A DNA stretch of 31,309 nucleotides from Terriglobia bacterium. Lineage in GTDB: Bacteria; Acidobacteriota; Terriglobia; UBA7540. Positions 14,309 to 22,013 of the stretch are shown here, in pieces. Location: NCBI GenBank assembly GCA_030049455.1, contig JASIKV010000159.1, positions 1-31,309 of the forward strand, read 5' to 3'. The position numbers and the translations under genes are program-made. The first letter of the stretch is position 1. Every line of letters begins with the position of its first letter. The notes under the pieces are model-generated. The model was not told the DNA's origin, searched no databases, and was given only the letters and a program-made list of their open reading frames with translations.

Positions 14309-16345
14309 TCACCAAATCACGCATCGCTCTTCACGCACCATGGGGTCGCCCGCCTTGCAGCCAAAGGCCTGCTGAAAGGGCTCCAGATTGGAGGGCGCGG
14401 CGATCGCCCGAATGTTGTGGAGCGGGTGGGGATCCGTATTGACGCGCAGCCGGATGAATTCCGGCCGGTCGTTACCCGCCCAGATCTGCGCGAAAGAGAG
14501 GAAAAAGCGCTGCTCCGCCGTGAGGCCGTCAATTGGCTTGGGGTGGGGCTCCCCTTCAAGACTCTTCTGGTACGCCTTGTAGGCGATGGTCAAGCCTCCC
14601 AGGTCCGCAATGCTTTCTCCCAGCACCAGCTTGCCTTTTTCGTGAATGTCGTCGATGGCCACGTAGGCGTCAAACTGCCTCTCGACGCACGCGGCACGCT
14701 CCTCGAAATTCTTCAAGTCCTCAGCCGTCCACCAGTCCACGCGATTGCCCTTGCCGTCGAATTTGCGGCCCTCATCGTCGAAGCCGTGGGTCATTTCATG
14801 CCCGATTACCGCGCCGATGCCGCCGTAATTCGACGCGTCATCGGCCTTCGGATCGAAAAAGGGCGGTTGCAGGATGCCTGCCGGAAAAACAATTTCATTC
14901 ATCGAAGGATTGTAATAGGCATTGACGGTGGGCGGCGTCATACCCCATTCCGTGCGGTCCACGGGCTTGCCAAGCTTGTCGAGCGAACGGTGAAATTCAT
15001 ACAAATCGCCGCGCAGGGCGTTCTCAACATACGGACCGCGGTCCACTTTGAACGCGGAATAGTCGCGCCACTTGTCCGGATATCCGATCTTTGGAGTGAA
15101 AGCGTCCAGCTTGGCAAGGGCAGCCTTCTTGGTTTCCGGGCCCATCCACGACAGAGTCTGGATGTCTTCGCGCAATGCCGTGATGAGGTTGTGCACCATC
15201 TTGTCGGCGCGGGCCTTGGCCTCGGGCGGAAATTCCTTCTTGACGTACAGCTTGCCGAGGGCAAAGCCCAGCCGGCGATTCGTGGCCTCAACGCAGCGCT
15301 TCCAGCGCGGCTGCATTTTTTCCGTGCCTTGCAGGGTGCGGCTCTGAAAATCAAAACTTTCCTCCTCAAATTTTCCGGGAAGCGCAGGCGCGGCGGCCGA
15401 GATCAAATGCCAGCGCAGGTAGGTTTTCCAGTCGTCCAGCGGCACCGAGTTCAGCAGGTCGTTCAGGCTGGTGAAGAATTTCGGCTGTCCGACGTTAACC
15501 TCTTTTACCTGGGGATACCCGATATCGACCAGGTACCCTTGCCAGGAGAGATTGGGCGTCAGATCCTGCAGTTCCGCCAGAGTCATCTTGTGATAGGTCG
15601 CGTCAGGATCACGCATTTCGATGCGACTCATGGCAGACTGGGCGAGCTTGGTCTCAAGCCCCATCACCATTTTGGATTCAGCGCCTGCATGGTCCTCACT
15701 GTCGCCCAGCAGAACAAACATTTTGGCGATGTGCTTTGCGTATGCGTCGCGAATTTTTTGAGATTTTTCGTCTTCGCGGAAGTAATACCCGCGCTCGGGC
15801 AAACCCATTCCGGCCTGGGAAGCGCTGGCGAGCATTTGAGTGCTGTCTTTGCGATCCTGTTGCGCCGAAAATCTGAAAGGCACGGCGGCGCCGTAACCCT
15901 GCAAGCGTGAAAATTCCTTCTCAAGCGCTGGCACGTCGTCAATTTGGGCAATTCGGTCGAATTCCTGCTGAAGCGGCTTGGTTCCTTCGCTTTCGATTTT
16001 CTCCGTATCCATGCAGCTCGCGTAGAAATCACCTATTTTCTGTTCATCGCTTCCGGTGGAAGCGTTCGTCTGACTGGCCGCAGTCTCCAGAATCTGGTGG
16101 AGCGTATCATCGCTGCGGTCGGCAAGCTCGCGGAACGTTCCATAGCTTGCATCTTCCGGCGGGATCGGGTGCGAAGCCATCCAGCCGCCGTTGGCGTATC
16201 GATTGAAATCCACGCACGCAGAGACCTGGGTGTCCATGTACGCCGGATTCACGCCGTGTCCATTCCCATCGCTCACGGGTGTAGCGAAGGCGAGTGAAAT
16301 GGTCAGAAAAATTGCGGCTCCAATAATGGCTTTAAGGGGTTTCAT
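14309..16345 (-). CDS. M13-family zinc metallopeptidase (PepO/neprilysin-like)
   Basis: This 678-residue exported peptidase has a signal peptide (MKPLKAIIGAAIFLTISLAFA). The M13_N domain fills most of residues 40-440. The catalytic part has NAYYNPSMNEIVFPAGILQPPFF, the zinc motif H516-E-M-T-H520, the third ligand in E577-SIAD581, and the C-terminal CVIW ending. Length and motifs fit a complete enzyme that cleaves oligopeptides outside the cytoplasm. AAGGAT precedes the ATG. The gene converges on the sulfatase-like gene with 18 bases between stops and no obvious terminator. The promoter candidate at 16412-16440 fits a monocistronic transcript. Confidence 0.96.
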   Translation of the reverse strand: MKPLKAIIGAAIFLTISLAFATPVSDGNGHGVNPAYMDTQVSACVDFNRYANGGWMASHPIPPEDASYGTFRELADRSDDTLHQILETAASQTNASTGSDEQKIGDFYASCMDTEKIESEGTKPLQQEFDRIAQIDDVPALEKEFSRLQGYGAAVPFRFSAQQDRKDSTQMLASASQAGMGLPERGYYFREDEKSQKIRDAYAKHIAKMFVLLGDSEDHAGAESKMVMGLETKLAQSAMSRIEMRDPDATYHKMTLAELQDLTPNLSWQGYLVDIGYPQVKEVNVGQPKFFTSLNDLLNSVPLDDWKTYLRWHLISAAAPALPGKFEEESFDFQSRTLQGTEKMQPRWKRCVEATNRRLGFALGKLYVKKEFPPEAKARADKMVHNLITALREDIQTLSWMGPETKKAALAKLDAFTPKIGYPDKWRDYSAFKVDRGPYVENALRGDLYEFHRSLDKLGKPVDRTEWGMTPPTVNAYYNPSMNEIVFPAGILQPPFFDPKADDASNYGGIGAVIGHEMTHGFDDEGRKFDGKGNRVDWWTAEDLKNFEERAACVERQFDAYVAIDDIHEKGKLVLGESIADLGGLTIAYKAYQKSLEGEPHPKPIDGLTAEQRFFLSFAQIWAGNDRPEFIRLRVNTDPHPLHNIRAIAAPSNLEPFQQAFGCKAGDPMVREERCVIW

Positions 16346-16411
16346 AATGGAATCCTTGTTGCGAAGATTGCCGTCGCATTTCCGGACCGGGAACGGATCC
16401 GCGGCAGCGGT

Positions 16412-16440
16412 ATCCTAGCAATTCGCAATTGGGTTGGCAA
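16412..16440 (-). promoter_or_regulatory. Sigma-70-type promoter of the M13 peptidase gene
   Basis: On the minus strand TTGCCA (-35, five of six) and TAGGAT (-10, four of six) are separated by exactly 17 bases. The -10 is preceded by TGC, an extended -10 motif. The predicted start of transcription would lie about 60 bases before the ATG at 16345. Confidence 0.6.
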
Positions 16441-16480
16441 TCGAGACTTGATTCACGTGCCCCTGGGGGAGGCCAGCGAT

Positions 16481-17179
16481 TCAGGAATGCAGAAAATCGC
16501 GAATCTCGTGCAAAACCCTCCTGAACATTTCTGCGGTTAATCGGCCGGTCTGCGTGTTTTGCTGGCTGGGGTGATAAGAGCAAAACAGGCGCGGCAGTCC
16601 CGCGGGCAACTCCAAACTCGCGCCGTGCGCAAAAGTCAGGTTCTGCGGTCGAATGAAATCCGATCGGCCACCGAGGACGCGCAGATAGGAATCAAACGCA
16701 ATCCGTCCGAGCGCCAGAACGGCCCGCACTCGCTTTAGGATTTCTAGTTCCCGTTCCAGATACGGTTGGCAGTTGCGCAATTCGTCAGGAGCAGGCTTAT
16801 TTGCCGGAGGCGCGCAGCGAATGGACGCCGTAATGTAGCAGTTGCGAAGCTTGAGGCCGTCATTTCGATCGCGCGCCGTGGGCTGGCTGGCAAATCCGGC
16901 ATCATAAAGCGCCGGATATAGAAACTCGCCGGAACGATCACCAGTGAACATTCGTCCTGTCCGGTTCGATCCGTGTGCCCCCGGAGCCAAGCCGAGGATC
17001 AAGAGTTCAGCCTGCGAATCGCCGAACCCCGGCACCGGTTTGCCCCAATAAACCCAATCGCGATACATGCGCCGCTTTTCCTTTGCAACGCGGCGGCAGT
17101 AGGCGATGAGCTTTGAGCAACGCGTGCAGGCGATCACCTGCTTGTTAAGGAGCGTCAATTCGCGAGCCGCAACGGTCAT
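16481..17179 (-). CDS. Uracil-DNA glycosylase, family 5 (UDGb) type
   Basis: The 232-residue product matches Fe-S uracil-DNA glycosylases of family 5. It has an N-terminal CTRC cysteine pair and the active-site loop GLAPGAHGSNRTGRMFTGDRSGEFLY. It also has the cluster cysteines in RNCYITASIRCAPPANKP and ELRNCQPYLERE, and the motif HPSQQNTQTGRLT. The usual polar catalytic residue of families 1 and 4 is replaced by Ala in the GLAPGAHG loop, as typical of UDGb. Such enzymes remove uracil, and often hypoxanthine or other deaminated bases, from DNA. ATG 17179 is preferred to the TTG at 17212 because the family starts close to the first cysteine pair. It lies 58 bases downstream of the EVE gene, probably in one transcript. 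Confidence 0.9.
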   Translation of the reverse strand: MTVAARELTLLNKQVIACTRCSKLIAYCRRVAKEKRRMYRDWVYWGKPVPGFGDSQAELLILGLAPGAHGSNRTGRMFTGDRSGEFLYPALYDAGFASQPTARDRNDGLKLRNCYITASIRCAPPANKPAPDELRNCQPYLERELEILKRVRAVLALGRIAFDSYLRVLGGRSDFIRPQNLTFAHGASLELPAGLPRLFCSYHPSQQNTQTGRLTAEMFRRVLHEIRDFLHS

Positions 17180-17237
17180 TGCAAAGATGCTTCCAAGTCG
17201 GCGGTCAGCCAATTCACATTTTCGTTGAGGAAGATAC

Positions 17238-17657
17238 TCAAGACGATTTCTTTCCGGCCATCTCCAGGATGATTTCCCAATGGGCGTCCGAAACAGGCAT
17301 CACGGAGAGACGCGGCATTCTGACCAGATCGAAGCCCTTAAGCGAGTTTGTTTTCTTAATTTCATCGAGCGAAACCGGGCGGGCGAGCTTCCCCTTGGCC
17401 TGCAAGTCTATCACCGCCAGGCGCGGGTCCTTTTGCTTAGGGTCAGGGTAAGGGTCACTCAAAGCTTCGGCGAGCCCAACGGCAGCGCGCTCCTCGCCGG
17501 TGTGGTAAATCATGAGCAGGTCACCACGGCGCACGTTGCGAAGGTGCTTCAGCGCCAGATTGTTGGAAATGCCATCCCAAACGGTTTTGCCATCGCGCAC
17601 GAGGTCTAAAAAAGAATAGTGCTCGGGATCGGATTTCAACAACCACTTTGCCGGCAT
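17238..17657 (-). CDS. EVE-domain protein (UPF0310/THYN1-like)
   Basis: At 139 residues this is a single EVE domain: MPAKWLLKSDPEHYSFLDLVRDGKTVWDGISNNLALKHLRNVRRGDLLMIYHTGEERAAVGLAEA, then the DLVRMPRLSVMPVSDAHWEIILEMA end. EVE folds are related to PUA and YTH domains and bind modified bases in nucleic acids; the native ligand of stand-alone bacterial members is mostly unsettled. GGAGGGG six bases before ATG 17657 fixes the start over an upstream TTG. The UDG gene follows on the same strand, and thioredoxin diverges on the other side. Confidence 0.92.
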   Translation of the reverse strand: MPAKWLLKSDPEHYSFLDLVRDGKTVWDGISNNLALKHLRNVRRGDLLMIYHTGEERAAVGLAEALSDPYPDPKQKDPRLAVIDLQAKGKLARPVSLDEIKKTNSLKGFDLVRMPRLSVMPVSDAHWEIILEMAGKKSS

Positions 17658-17825
17658 CGTACCCCTCCGCTTCAATTCATGTTAGTCTTGACAGTGCCAT
17701 TGTACGTGAATCATCCAAGTTCCGCACGATAGCGCCTGGAATTAATGCCTTCCTCGGGAAGCGGGAGCGTTGTATCGATTTGAACCAGTGTGCATCTAAA
17801 GGTTCTGGAGGTTGAGGAGAAGAAT

Positions 17826-18164
17826 ATGGAAAAGGTAATGCATGTGGCAGCGGCAGATTGGCAGGGTTTGGAGACAAGCGCCAAGCCGGTGTTTCTGGAT
17901 TTTTGGGCGGATTGGTGCGGCCCGTGCAGAATGCTCGCGCCGACATTCGAAAAATTGGCCGAAAAGTTCGGTGAGCAGGTGACTTTTGCGAAGGTCAACG
18001 TGGACGAACTGCCCGATATCGCCAACAAGTTCTCCGTGCGATCCATACCCACTCTGGTTCTGCTGCAATCCGGCAATGTGGTGGAAAGGCTGGTGGGGCT
18101 GCGATCGGAGCAGGAACTGGCGCAGGTGCTCGGCCGTTATACCAACAGCAACGGCAACAAGTAA
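17826..18164 (+). CDS. trxA: Thioredoxin
   Basis: The 112-residue protein is a standard thioredoxin with the redox motif W30-C-G-P-C34, preceded by FLDFWAD. It has the cis-proline in RSIPTLVLLQSG and a C-terminal helix. It reduces disulfides in cytoplasmic proteins using electrons from thioredoxin reductase. A GAGGAG six bases upstream supports ATG 17826 over a GTG at 17790. There is no signal peptide. It is transcribed away from the EVE-UDG pair through a 168-base gap, in which no convincing promoter was found, and it converges on the coiled-coil protein gene. Confidence 0.95.
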   Translation: MEKVMHVAAADWQGLETSAKPVFLDFWADWCGPCRMLAPTFEKLAEKFGEQVTFAKVNVDELPDIANKFSVRSIPTLVLLQSGNVVERLVGLRSEQELAQVLGRYTNSNGNK

Positions 18165-18249
18165 GTTGAGTTTGAGGGCCGGAATAGGGAGCTGACCGTA
18201 AGCCTGCCCACCCGCAGTTCTGCTATGGAAAAGTTTGACGACTCGCCGA

Positions 18250-19248
18250 TCATGCCCCCGGACGTTGACCCAGCACATTCGTGGTATTGGGGAAGAATCC
18301 TTTGGGCGTGCTCATATAACCCGAAATGGTGTCTTTGCCCAATTTGTTGACAACCAACTCCAGCGCGGTTTGCGCGCCTTGAACGTAAAACCAAAGGGGT
18401 GAATTCAAAGCGCAATCGGGGTGCGCGGTTCTTTTGTCATCCGAGGTGAGAAACAGGCTGTATGTGTTTTTCTTGGGATCGGTTTTGTCCAGTTCCAGGG
18501 TAATCGTTCCGACCTTTTGCTGGGCCTTCTTGCGCGGCAGGGTAAATTCGAAATAGTCGCGGTCACTCTTGTGAGCCAGAGCGACCAATTCATCGTGCGT
18601 TCTGGCGATATCGCCCTTTAGTTCACCCTTCGTCCCGGTAAGGGCGTTCGTAAACTCCTCCTTGGTACTTGCCAAGTCCTGTTTGGTGCCTGCCAGATCG
18701 GAGCTTAAACCGCCGATTTTGGCATTGGAATCCGCCTGAATCTTGTTCACATCATCGGTGCTTGCCTTTTGGGCAATGGCTTGGTTCAACTGCGCCACCT
18801 GCGTTTCCTGCTGCTTTTGCACTTCCGCCGCTAGGGTGTGGGCTCGCTGAAGGTCCTGTTGCGTTACTCCGAGTTTTTCAGACGTAACCTGGAGTTGTCC
18901 ACGCAACTGGGCGTAGCGTTCATCCGTTGAGTCCAGCCGCCGGGTCAGCAGGTTCGTCGCGTCAGCTTGCTTTGAAGCGTAGTCGTTAAACTGGCTGCGC
19001 GCCATAAACGCCATTACCAAGTTCACGGCCGAAACGAGGGCGAGGACGGCCACAAGCCAAACCAGACCTTTTCCGCCCCCTGCCGCCGGTGCCGCCTGGG
19101 GAGCCTGCTGGACCAAAACGTACTGCGGGGCGCCAGGTTGCGGCTGGGCGAGGGGTTGGGGCGCGGCAGACGCCTGCTCGGGGGTGGCCGTGCGTCGAGT
19201 TGGCGCATCATTCAGGCCAAACATCGAGGTTGGATCATTTTCTGCCAT
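18250..19248 (-). CDS. Membrane-anchored coiled-coil protein of unknown function
   Basis: I do not recognise this 332-residue protein. Residues 1-60 are Ala/Pro/Gln-rich and probably unstructured (MAENDPTSMFGLNDAPTRR...). One membrane helix spans about 62-83. Residues 90-225 form a long heptad-rich coiled coil (DSTDERYAQLRGQLQVTSEKLGVTQQDLQRAH...). Residues 230-325 look like a compact beta domain (DYFEFTLPRKKAQQKVGTITLELDKTDPKKNTYSLFLTSDD...). A cytoplasmic Pro-rich tail with a periplasmic coiled coil and sensor-like end would be one topology. TAAGGAG six bases before the ATG is a strong ribosome site. Neighbours give no functional clue. Confidence 0.8.
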   Translation of the reverse strand: MAENDPTSMFGLNDAPTRRTATPEQASAAPQPLAQPQPGAPQYVLVQQAPQAAPAAGGGKGLVWLVAVLALVSAVNLVMAFMARSQFNDYASKQADATNLLTRRLDSTDERYAQLRGQLQVTSEKLGVTQQDLQRAHTLAAEVQKQQETQVAQLNQAIAQKASTDDVNKIQADSNAKIGGLSSDLAGTKQDLASTKEEFTNALTGTKGELKGDIARTHDELVALAHKSDRDYFEFTLPRKKAQQKVGTITLELDKTDPKKNTYSLFLTSDDKRTAHPDCALNSPLWFYVQGAQTALELVVNKLGKDTISGYMSTPKGFFPNTTNVLGQRPGA

Positions 19249-19337
19249 TTTGTCTCCTTATTTCCTTACGCCTGGGTCGAATTCCCTGGAATCGCCTGAT
19301 AATTCAACTGCTATGATGCCACATTCGGCCAGAGGGT

Positions 19338-19375
19338 TTATATGTAAATGCATTTTTACCTATAAAATCCCCTTA
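19338..19375 (-). promoter_or_regulatory. AT-rich palindrome, candidate promoter/operator of the coiled-coil gene
   Basis: GTAAATGCATTTTTAC (19344-19359) is a near palindrome in an AT-rich patch within otherwise GC-rich DNA. On the minus strand TATAAA follows it 17 bases after a poor -35 (TTATAG), so the palindrome would fill the spacer. It lies about 100 bases upstream of ATG 19248. Confidence 0.3.
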
Positions 19376-19426
19376 AGCGCCGCATAGGAGCAACCCATGT
19401 CCCGCCCAGGCAGGGACGCATGATGC

Positions 19427-19975
19427 TCAAAATTCGATTAAGGCGACGGCGTCGGCTCGAATCGCCTCACCCCGCCCCACAGCACCTAGCCCCTCACCGG
19501 ATTTGGCTTTAACGCTCACCTGACCGGGCTTTAGGGCCAAGGCGCTCGCCACTTTTTTCTCGATGTCCCCGATGTGCGGCGCGAGTTTGGGCCGCTCCAA
19601 ACCCACGGTCGCGTCAACGTTTACAATCCGATATCCGGCAGCGTCAAGCAACTCACGCACATGCTGCAGAAAATGCAGGCTGGGAGCGTTTTTCCATTTT
19701 GGAGCGGTGTTGGGAAAGTGACGCCCGATGTCACCCAATCGCGCCGCCCCCAAAAGGGCATCGCAAACTGCATGGGCCAGCACGTCGCCGTCGGAATGGC
19801 CGACCGGTCCACGGTCGAATGCAATCCGCACTCCGCCCAGAATCAGTTTGCGCCCAGGCGCCAGGCGGTGCAGGTCGTTGCCGATACCCACGCGCCACTG
19901 CGGAGAATCCGCGGGTTGGTTTTGAGGTTTTTGCGAACGGCGCAGTCGCTTCATCTTTTCCGATTTAGACCTCAT
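19427..19975 (-). CDS. ispF: 2-C-methyl-D-erythritol 2,4-cyclodiphosphate synthase IspF
   Basis: IspF converts CDP-ME 2-phosphate to the cyclic diphosphate MEcPP in the MEP isoprenoid pathway. The protein has the zinc-binding GNDLHRL and GPVGHSDGDVLAHAVCDALLGAA segments and VDATVGLERPKLAPHI. The end is SVKAKSGEGLGAVGRGEAIRADAVALI. From ATG 19975 it has 182 residues, about 25 more than usual. The excess is a basic N-terminal stretch (MRSKSEKMKRLRRSQK...) that is probably not part of the fold. ATG 19954 would trim seven residues and has GGAAAAG just before it. With 19975 the gene overlaps ispD by 11 bases. Confidence 0.93.
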   Translation of the reverse strand: MRSKSEKMKRLRRSQKPQNQPADSPQWRVGIGNDLHRLAPGRKLILGGVRIAFDRGPVGHSDGDVLAHAVCDALLGAARLGDIGRHFPNTAPKWKNAPSLHFLQHVRELLDAAGYRIVNVDATVGLERPKLAPHIGDIEKKVASALALKPGQVSVKAKSGEGLGAVGRGEAIRADAVALIEF

Positions 19976-20669
19976 CCCGGGCGTTCTCGCGCTCCTGGGC
20001 AATGTAGAGACGCGCCAAGGGAAGATCCGAGGGCTTGGTGATTTTGATGTTGCGGTCCGATCCCATCAACACCCTCACCTCATGGCCTTCGTGCTCTACC
20101 AGACTCGACTCATCGGTGCCATAAAACCCCTCCGCGAGCGCCCGGTCAAAAGCCTGCCGCAAAATCGAATAACGAAACGCTTGCGGCGTTTGCGCCAGAA
20201 CGATGCGCTCACGCGGAATCGTACCCGAAATAACTTGCCGCTCGACTTTTTTGACCGTGTCCACGCTGGGAATTGCCAGAATCGCAGCGCCGTCCAGACG
20301 CGCGGCGTCAACCACGTGGCGAATCAGCGTAAGTTCGATAAACGGGCGCACGGCATCATGCACTGCCACAACTTCCGTGCCCGCCGGGGCTTCATTCAGG
20401 CATCGGACCACCGTCTCCTGGCGAGACCCCCCGCCTGCAATCAGCCGCACATCCTTTAAAAAATGTTCCGTAGCGATTTCTTTCGCAGCCCGGTCCATAT
20501 CCTCTGGGCGCAGACCCAGAAAGATTTCGTCAATGGCATCGGAAGCAGCGAATTTCCTGAGCGTATGAACGAAAATCGGCACGCCCTCAAGGGAAAGAAA
20601 CTGCTTGGGCGTTGCTCCGCCCATACGCAAGCCCGATCCGGCCGCAGGAATGATAGCTAAAACACTCAT
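19965..20669 (-). CDS. ispD: 2-C-methyl-D-erythritol 4-phosphate cytidylyltransferase IspD
   Basis: This 234-residue IspD has every family mark: the CTP-binding IIPAAGSGLRMGGATPKQFLSLEG, GGGSRQETV, VHDAVRPFI, QTPQAFRYS, TDESSLVE and GSDRNIKITKPSDL. It makes CDP-methylerythritol, the substrate chain leading to IspF, and the two genes overlap. Bifunctional IspDF fusions occur in other bacteria; here they are separate frames. AAGG six bases before the ATG is a modest ribosome site. An intrinsic terminator stands upstream between it and the PIN/TRAM gene, so ispDF needs its own promoter or depends on read-through. Confidence 0.96.
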   Translation of the reverse strand: MSVLAIIPAAGSGLRMGGATPKQFLSLEGVPIFVHTLRKFAASDAIDEIFLGLRPEDMDRAAKEIATEHFLKDVRLIAGGGSRQETVVRCLNEAPAGTEVVAVHDAVRPFIELTLIRHVVDAARLDGAAILAIPSVDTVKKVERQVISGTIPRERIVLAQTPQAFRYSILRQAFDRALAEGFYGTDESSLVEHEGHEVRVLMGSDRNIKITKPSDLPLARLYIAQERENARDEV

Positions 20670-20723
20670 AAGAAGCCTTCAGAAGTCCGTAACCCGTTCT
20701 CAGGTCACGACACTCGAACGACG

Positions 20724-20760
20724 AAAAAAAGAGCGACGGAGCGTTTCTGCTCTCCGTCGC
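20724..20760 (-). terminator. Rho-independent terminator after the PIN/TRAM gene
   Basis: On the minus strand GCGACGGAG (20752-20760) pairs with CTCCGTCGC (20733-20741) over a ten-base loop and is followed by TC and seven T (A-run at 20724-20730). It starts 39 bases after the PIN/TRAM stop. Confidence 0.85.
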
Positions 20761-20798
20761 CTCGACGATCCGAGTATGCGCGCCTGGCCGCGGAACGT

Positions 20799-21818
20799 CT
20801 ACTGATGAACCGCCTCCGCCATCACGCGCCGCTCATCGTACTTCCCAAAAATCATTTTTCCGGCGGTGGTCTGCAAGACGCTGGTTACGGAAATATCGAT
20901 GGTCTTGGAGATCATCTTTTTGGCGTTGTCCACCACCACCATCGTGCCGTCATCCAGATACGCAACACCCTGGTTATATTCCTTGCCTTCCTTCAGGATG
21001 AACACCCGCATAACCTCGCCGGGCAGTACGACGGGCTTGAGCGCGTTGGCCAAATCATTGATGTTAAGCACCGGAACGCCCTGAAGCTGCGCGACTTTGT
21101 TGAGGTTGAAATCATTGGTGACGATTTTCCCTTCGTAAGCGCGCGCCAGTTCGATCAGTTTCAGGTCCACCTCGCGAAGCTGGGGGAAATCCTCCTCGAC
21201 AATTTGCACCGAAATGTTGCTCATCTTCTGCATGCGCTGAAGAATGTCCAGCCCCCGGCGCCCGCGATTGCGCTTCAACGGATCGGAAGAATCCGCCACC
21301 AATTGCAGCTCGCGCAGAACGAATTGCGGGATGATCAATGTGCCGTCGATAAAGCTGGTGTCGCAAACGTCCGCGATGCGCCCGTCGATAATGACGCTGG
21401 TATCCAGAATTTTGAAATTCTTGCGCGTCGGCTTTTCCGCGGAGAAAAGTCCGCCCAGCGCAGCGAGATTCAGCAAATCGCCTTTGTTGGCGCCCAGCAC
21501 CAGACCGACGTACGCCATCAACAGAAGCAGGGTGACCTGGAAAAACGAGTTCACCGCCTTGTCAATGGCCGTCATGGCCAGCAGGTGGCTGATCATGACC
21601 GCACCCAGAATGCCCAGGATCGAGCCGAAAGCCGCACCCATCAGCCGCTTCAGGCTGGCTCTTTCCAGACGCACTTCAAAGAAAACGAAGAACATCCCCA
21701 GGGCTAGGCCCAAGGCGGCGGATTCCGATTTGGAGTAACCAAAGGGATGAAGATGGATTGCTGCGGCGGTAATTATGATGACAAATATGACGCGGATGGC
21801 ACCCATTTCCCACGACAT
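20799..21818 (-). CDS. Membrane PIN/TRAM-domain protein (YacL family)
   Basis: From ATG 21818 the protein has 339 residues. Four membrane helices lie at about 8-24, 36-48, 62-82 and 93-110. A PIN nuclease-like domain covers about 135-260 (KILDTSVIIDGRIADV with D139 and D145, IPQFVLRELQLVADSSDPLKRNRGRRGLDIL, IVTNDFNLNKVAQLQGV). A C-terminal TRAM domain (LPGEVMRVFILKEGKEYNQGVAYLDDGTMVVVDNA) follows. This is the YacL arrangement, and in Firmicutes yacL also neighbours ispD-ispF. PIN domains are usually RNases; the substrate here is unknown. GGAGG nine bases upstream of ATG 21818 supports this start, although the frame stays open to 22007. Confidence 0.9.
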   Translation of the reverse strand: MSWEMGAIRVIFVIIITAAAIHLHPFGYSKSESAALGLALGMFFVFFEVRLERASLKRLMGAAFGSILGILGAVMISHLLAMTAIDKAVNSFFQVTLLLLMAYVGLVLGANKGDLLNLAALGGLFSAEKPTRKNFKILDTSVIIDGRIADVCDTSFIDGTLIIPQFVLRELQLVADSSDPLKRNRGRRGLDILQRMQKMSNISVQIVEEDFPQLREVDLKLIELARAYEGKIVTNDFNLNKVAQLQGVPVLNINDLANALKPVVLPGEVMRVFILKEGKEYNQGVAYLDDGTMVVVDNAKKMISKTIDISVTSVLQTTAGKMIFGKYDERRVMAEAVHQ

Positions 21819-21903
21819 GAGGCGTGACCTCCATCTGGAACCAGCGGAAGAGTTCCGGCATGACCTGATTGCCCCCTGAATTACTACGCGGAATGACATT
21901 ACG

Positions 21904-21932
21904 AGTATATCATTCCACCCCCGCAGGGTGAA
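21904..21932 (-). promoter_or_regulatory. Candidate sigma-70-type promoter of the PIN/TRAM gene, with inverted repeat
   Basis: On the minus strand TTCACC (-35, four of six) and TATACT (-10, five of six) are 17 bases apart. The -10 sits inside an inverted repeat GGAATGA (21890-21896)/TCATTCC (21910-21916) that could be an operator. The start codon is 86 bases downstream of the -10. Confidence 0.5.
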
Positions 21933-22013
21933 AGCTCGTAAAGAACCTATGACTCTTTGTTGGGCGTAAGAGTTGTATCCGAGTGCAGAGAAATAACCTC
22001 CCCGCAAGGTGGG

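Noticed and set aside
14417..15910. A 497-codon plus-strand open frame
   Set aside because: It lies wholly opposite the M13 peptidase gene, whose motifs and signal peptide are intact; no recognisable domain in the antisense frame.
17688..17693. Perfect -35 hexamer TTGACA in the EVE/thioredoxin divergent gap
   Set aside because: No acceptable -10 occurs 16-18 bases downstream; the best candidate (AATCAT) needs a 15-base spacer.
19398..19418. GTCCC...GGGAC inverted repeat after ispF, as a terminator
   Set aside because: The stem is only five bases and no T-run follows on the minus strand.
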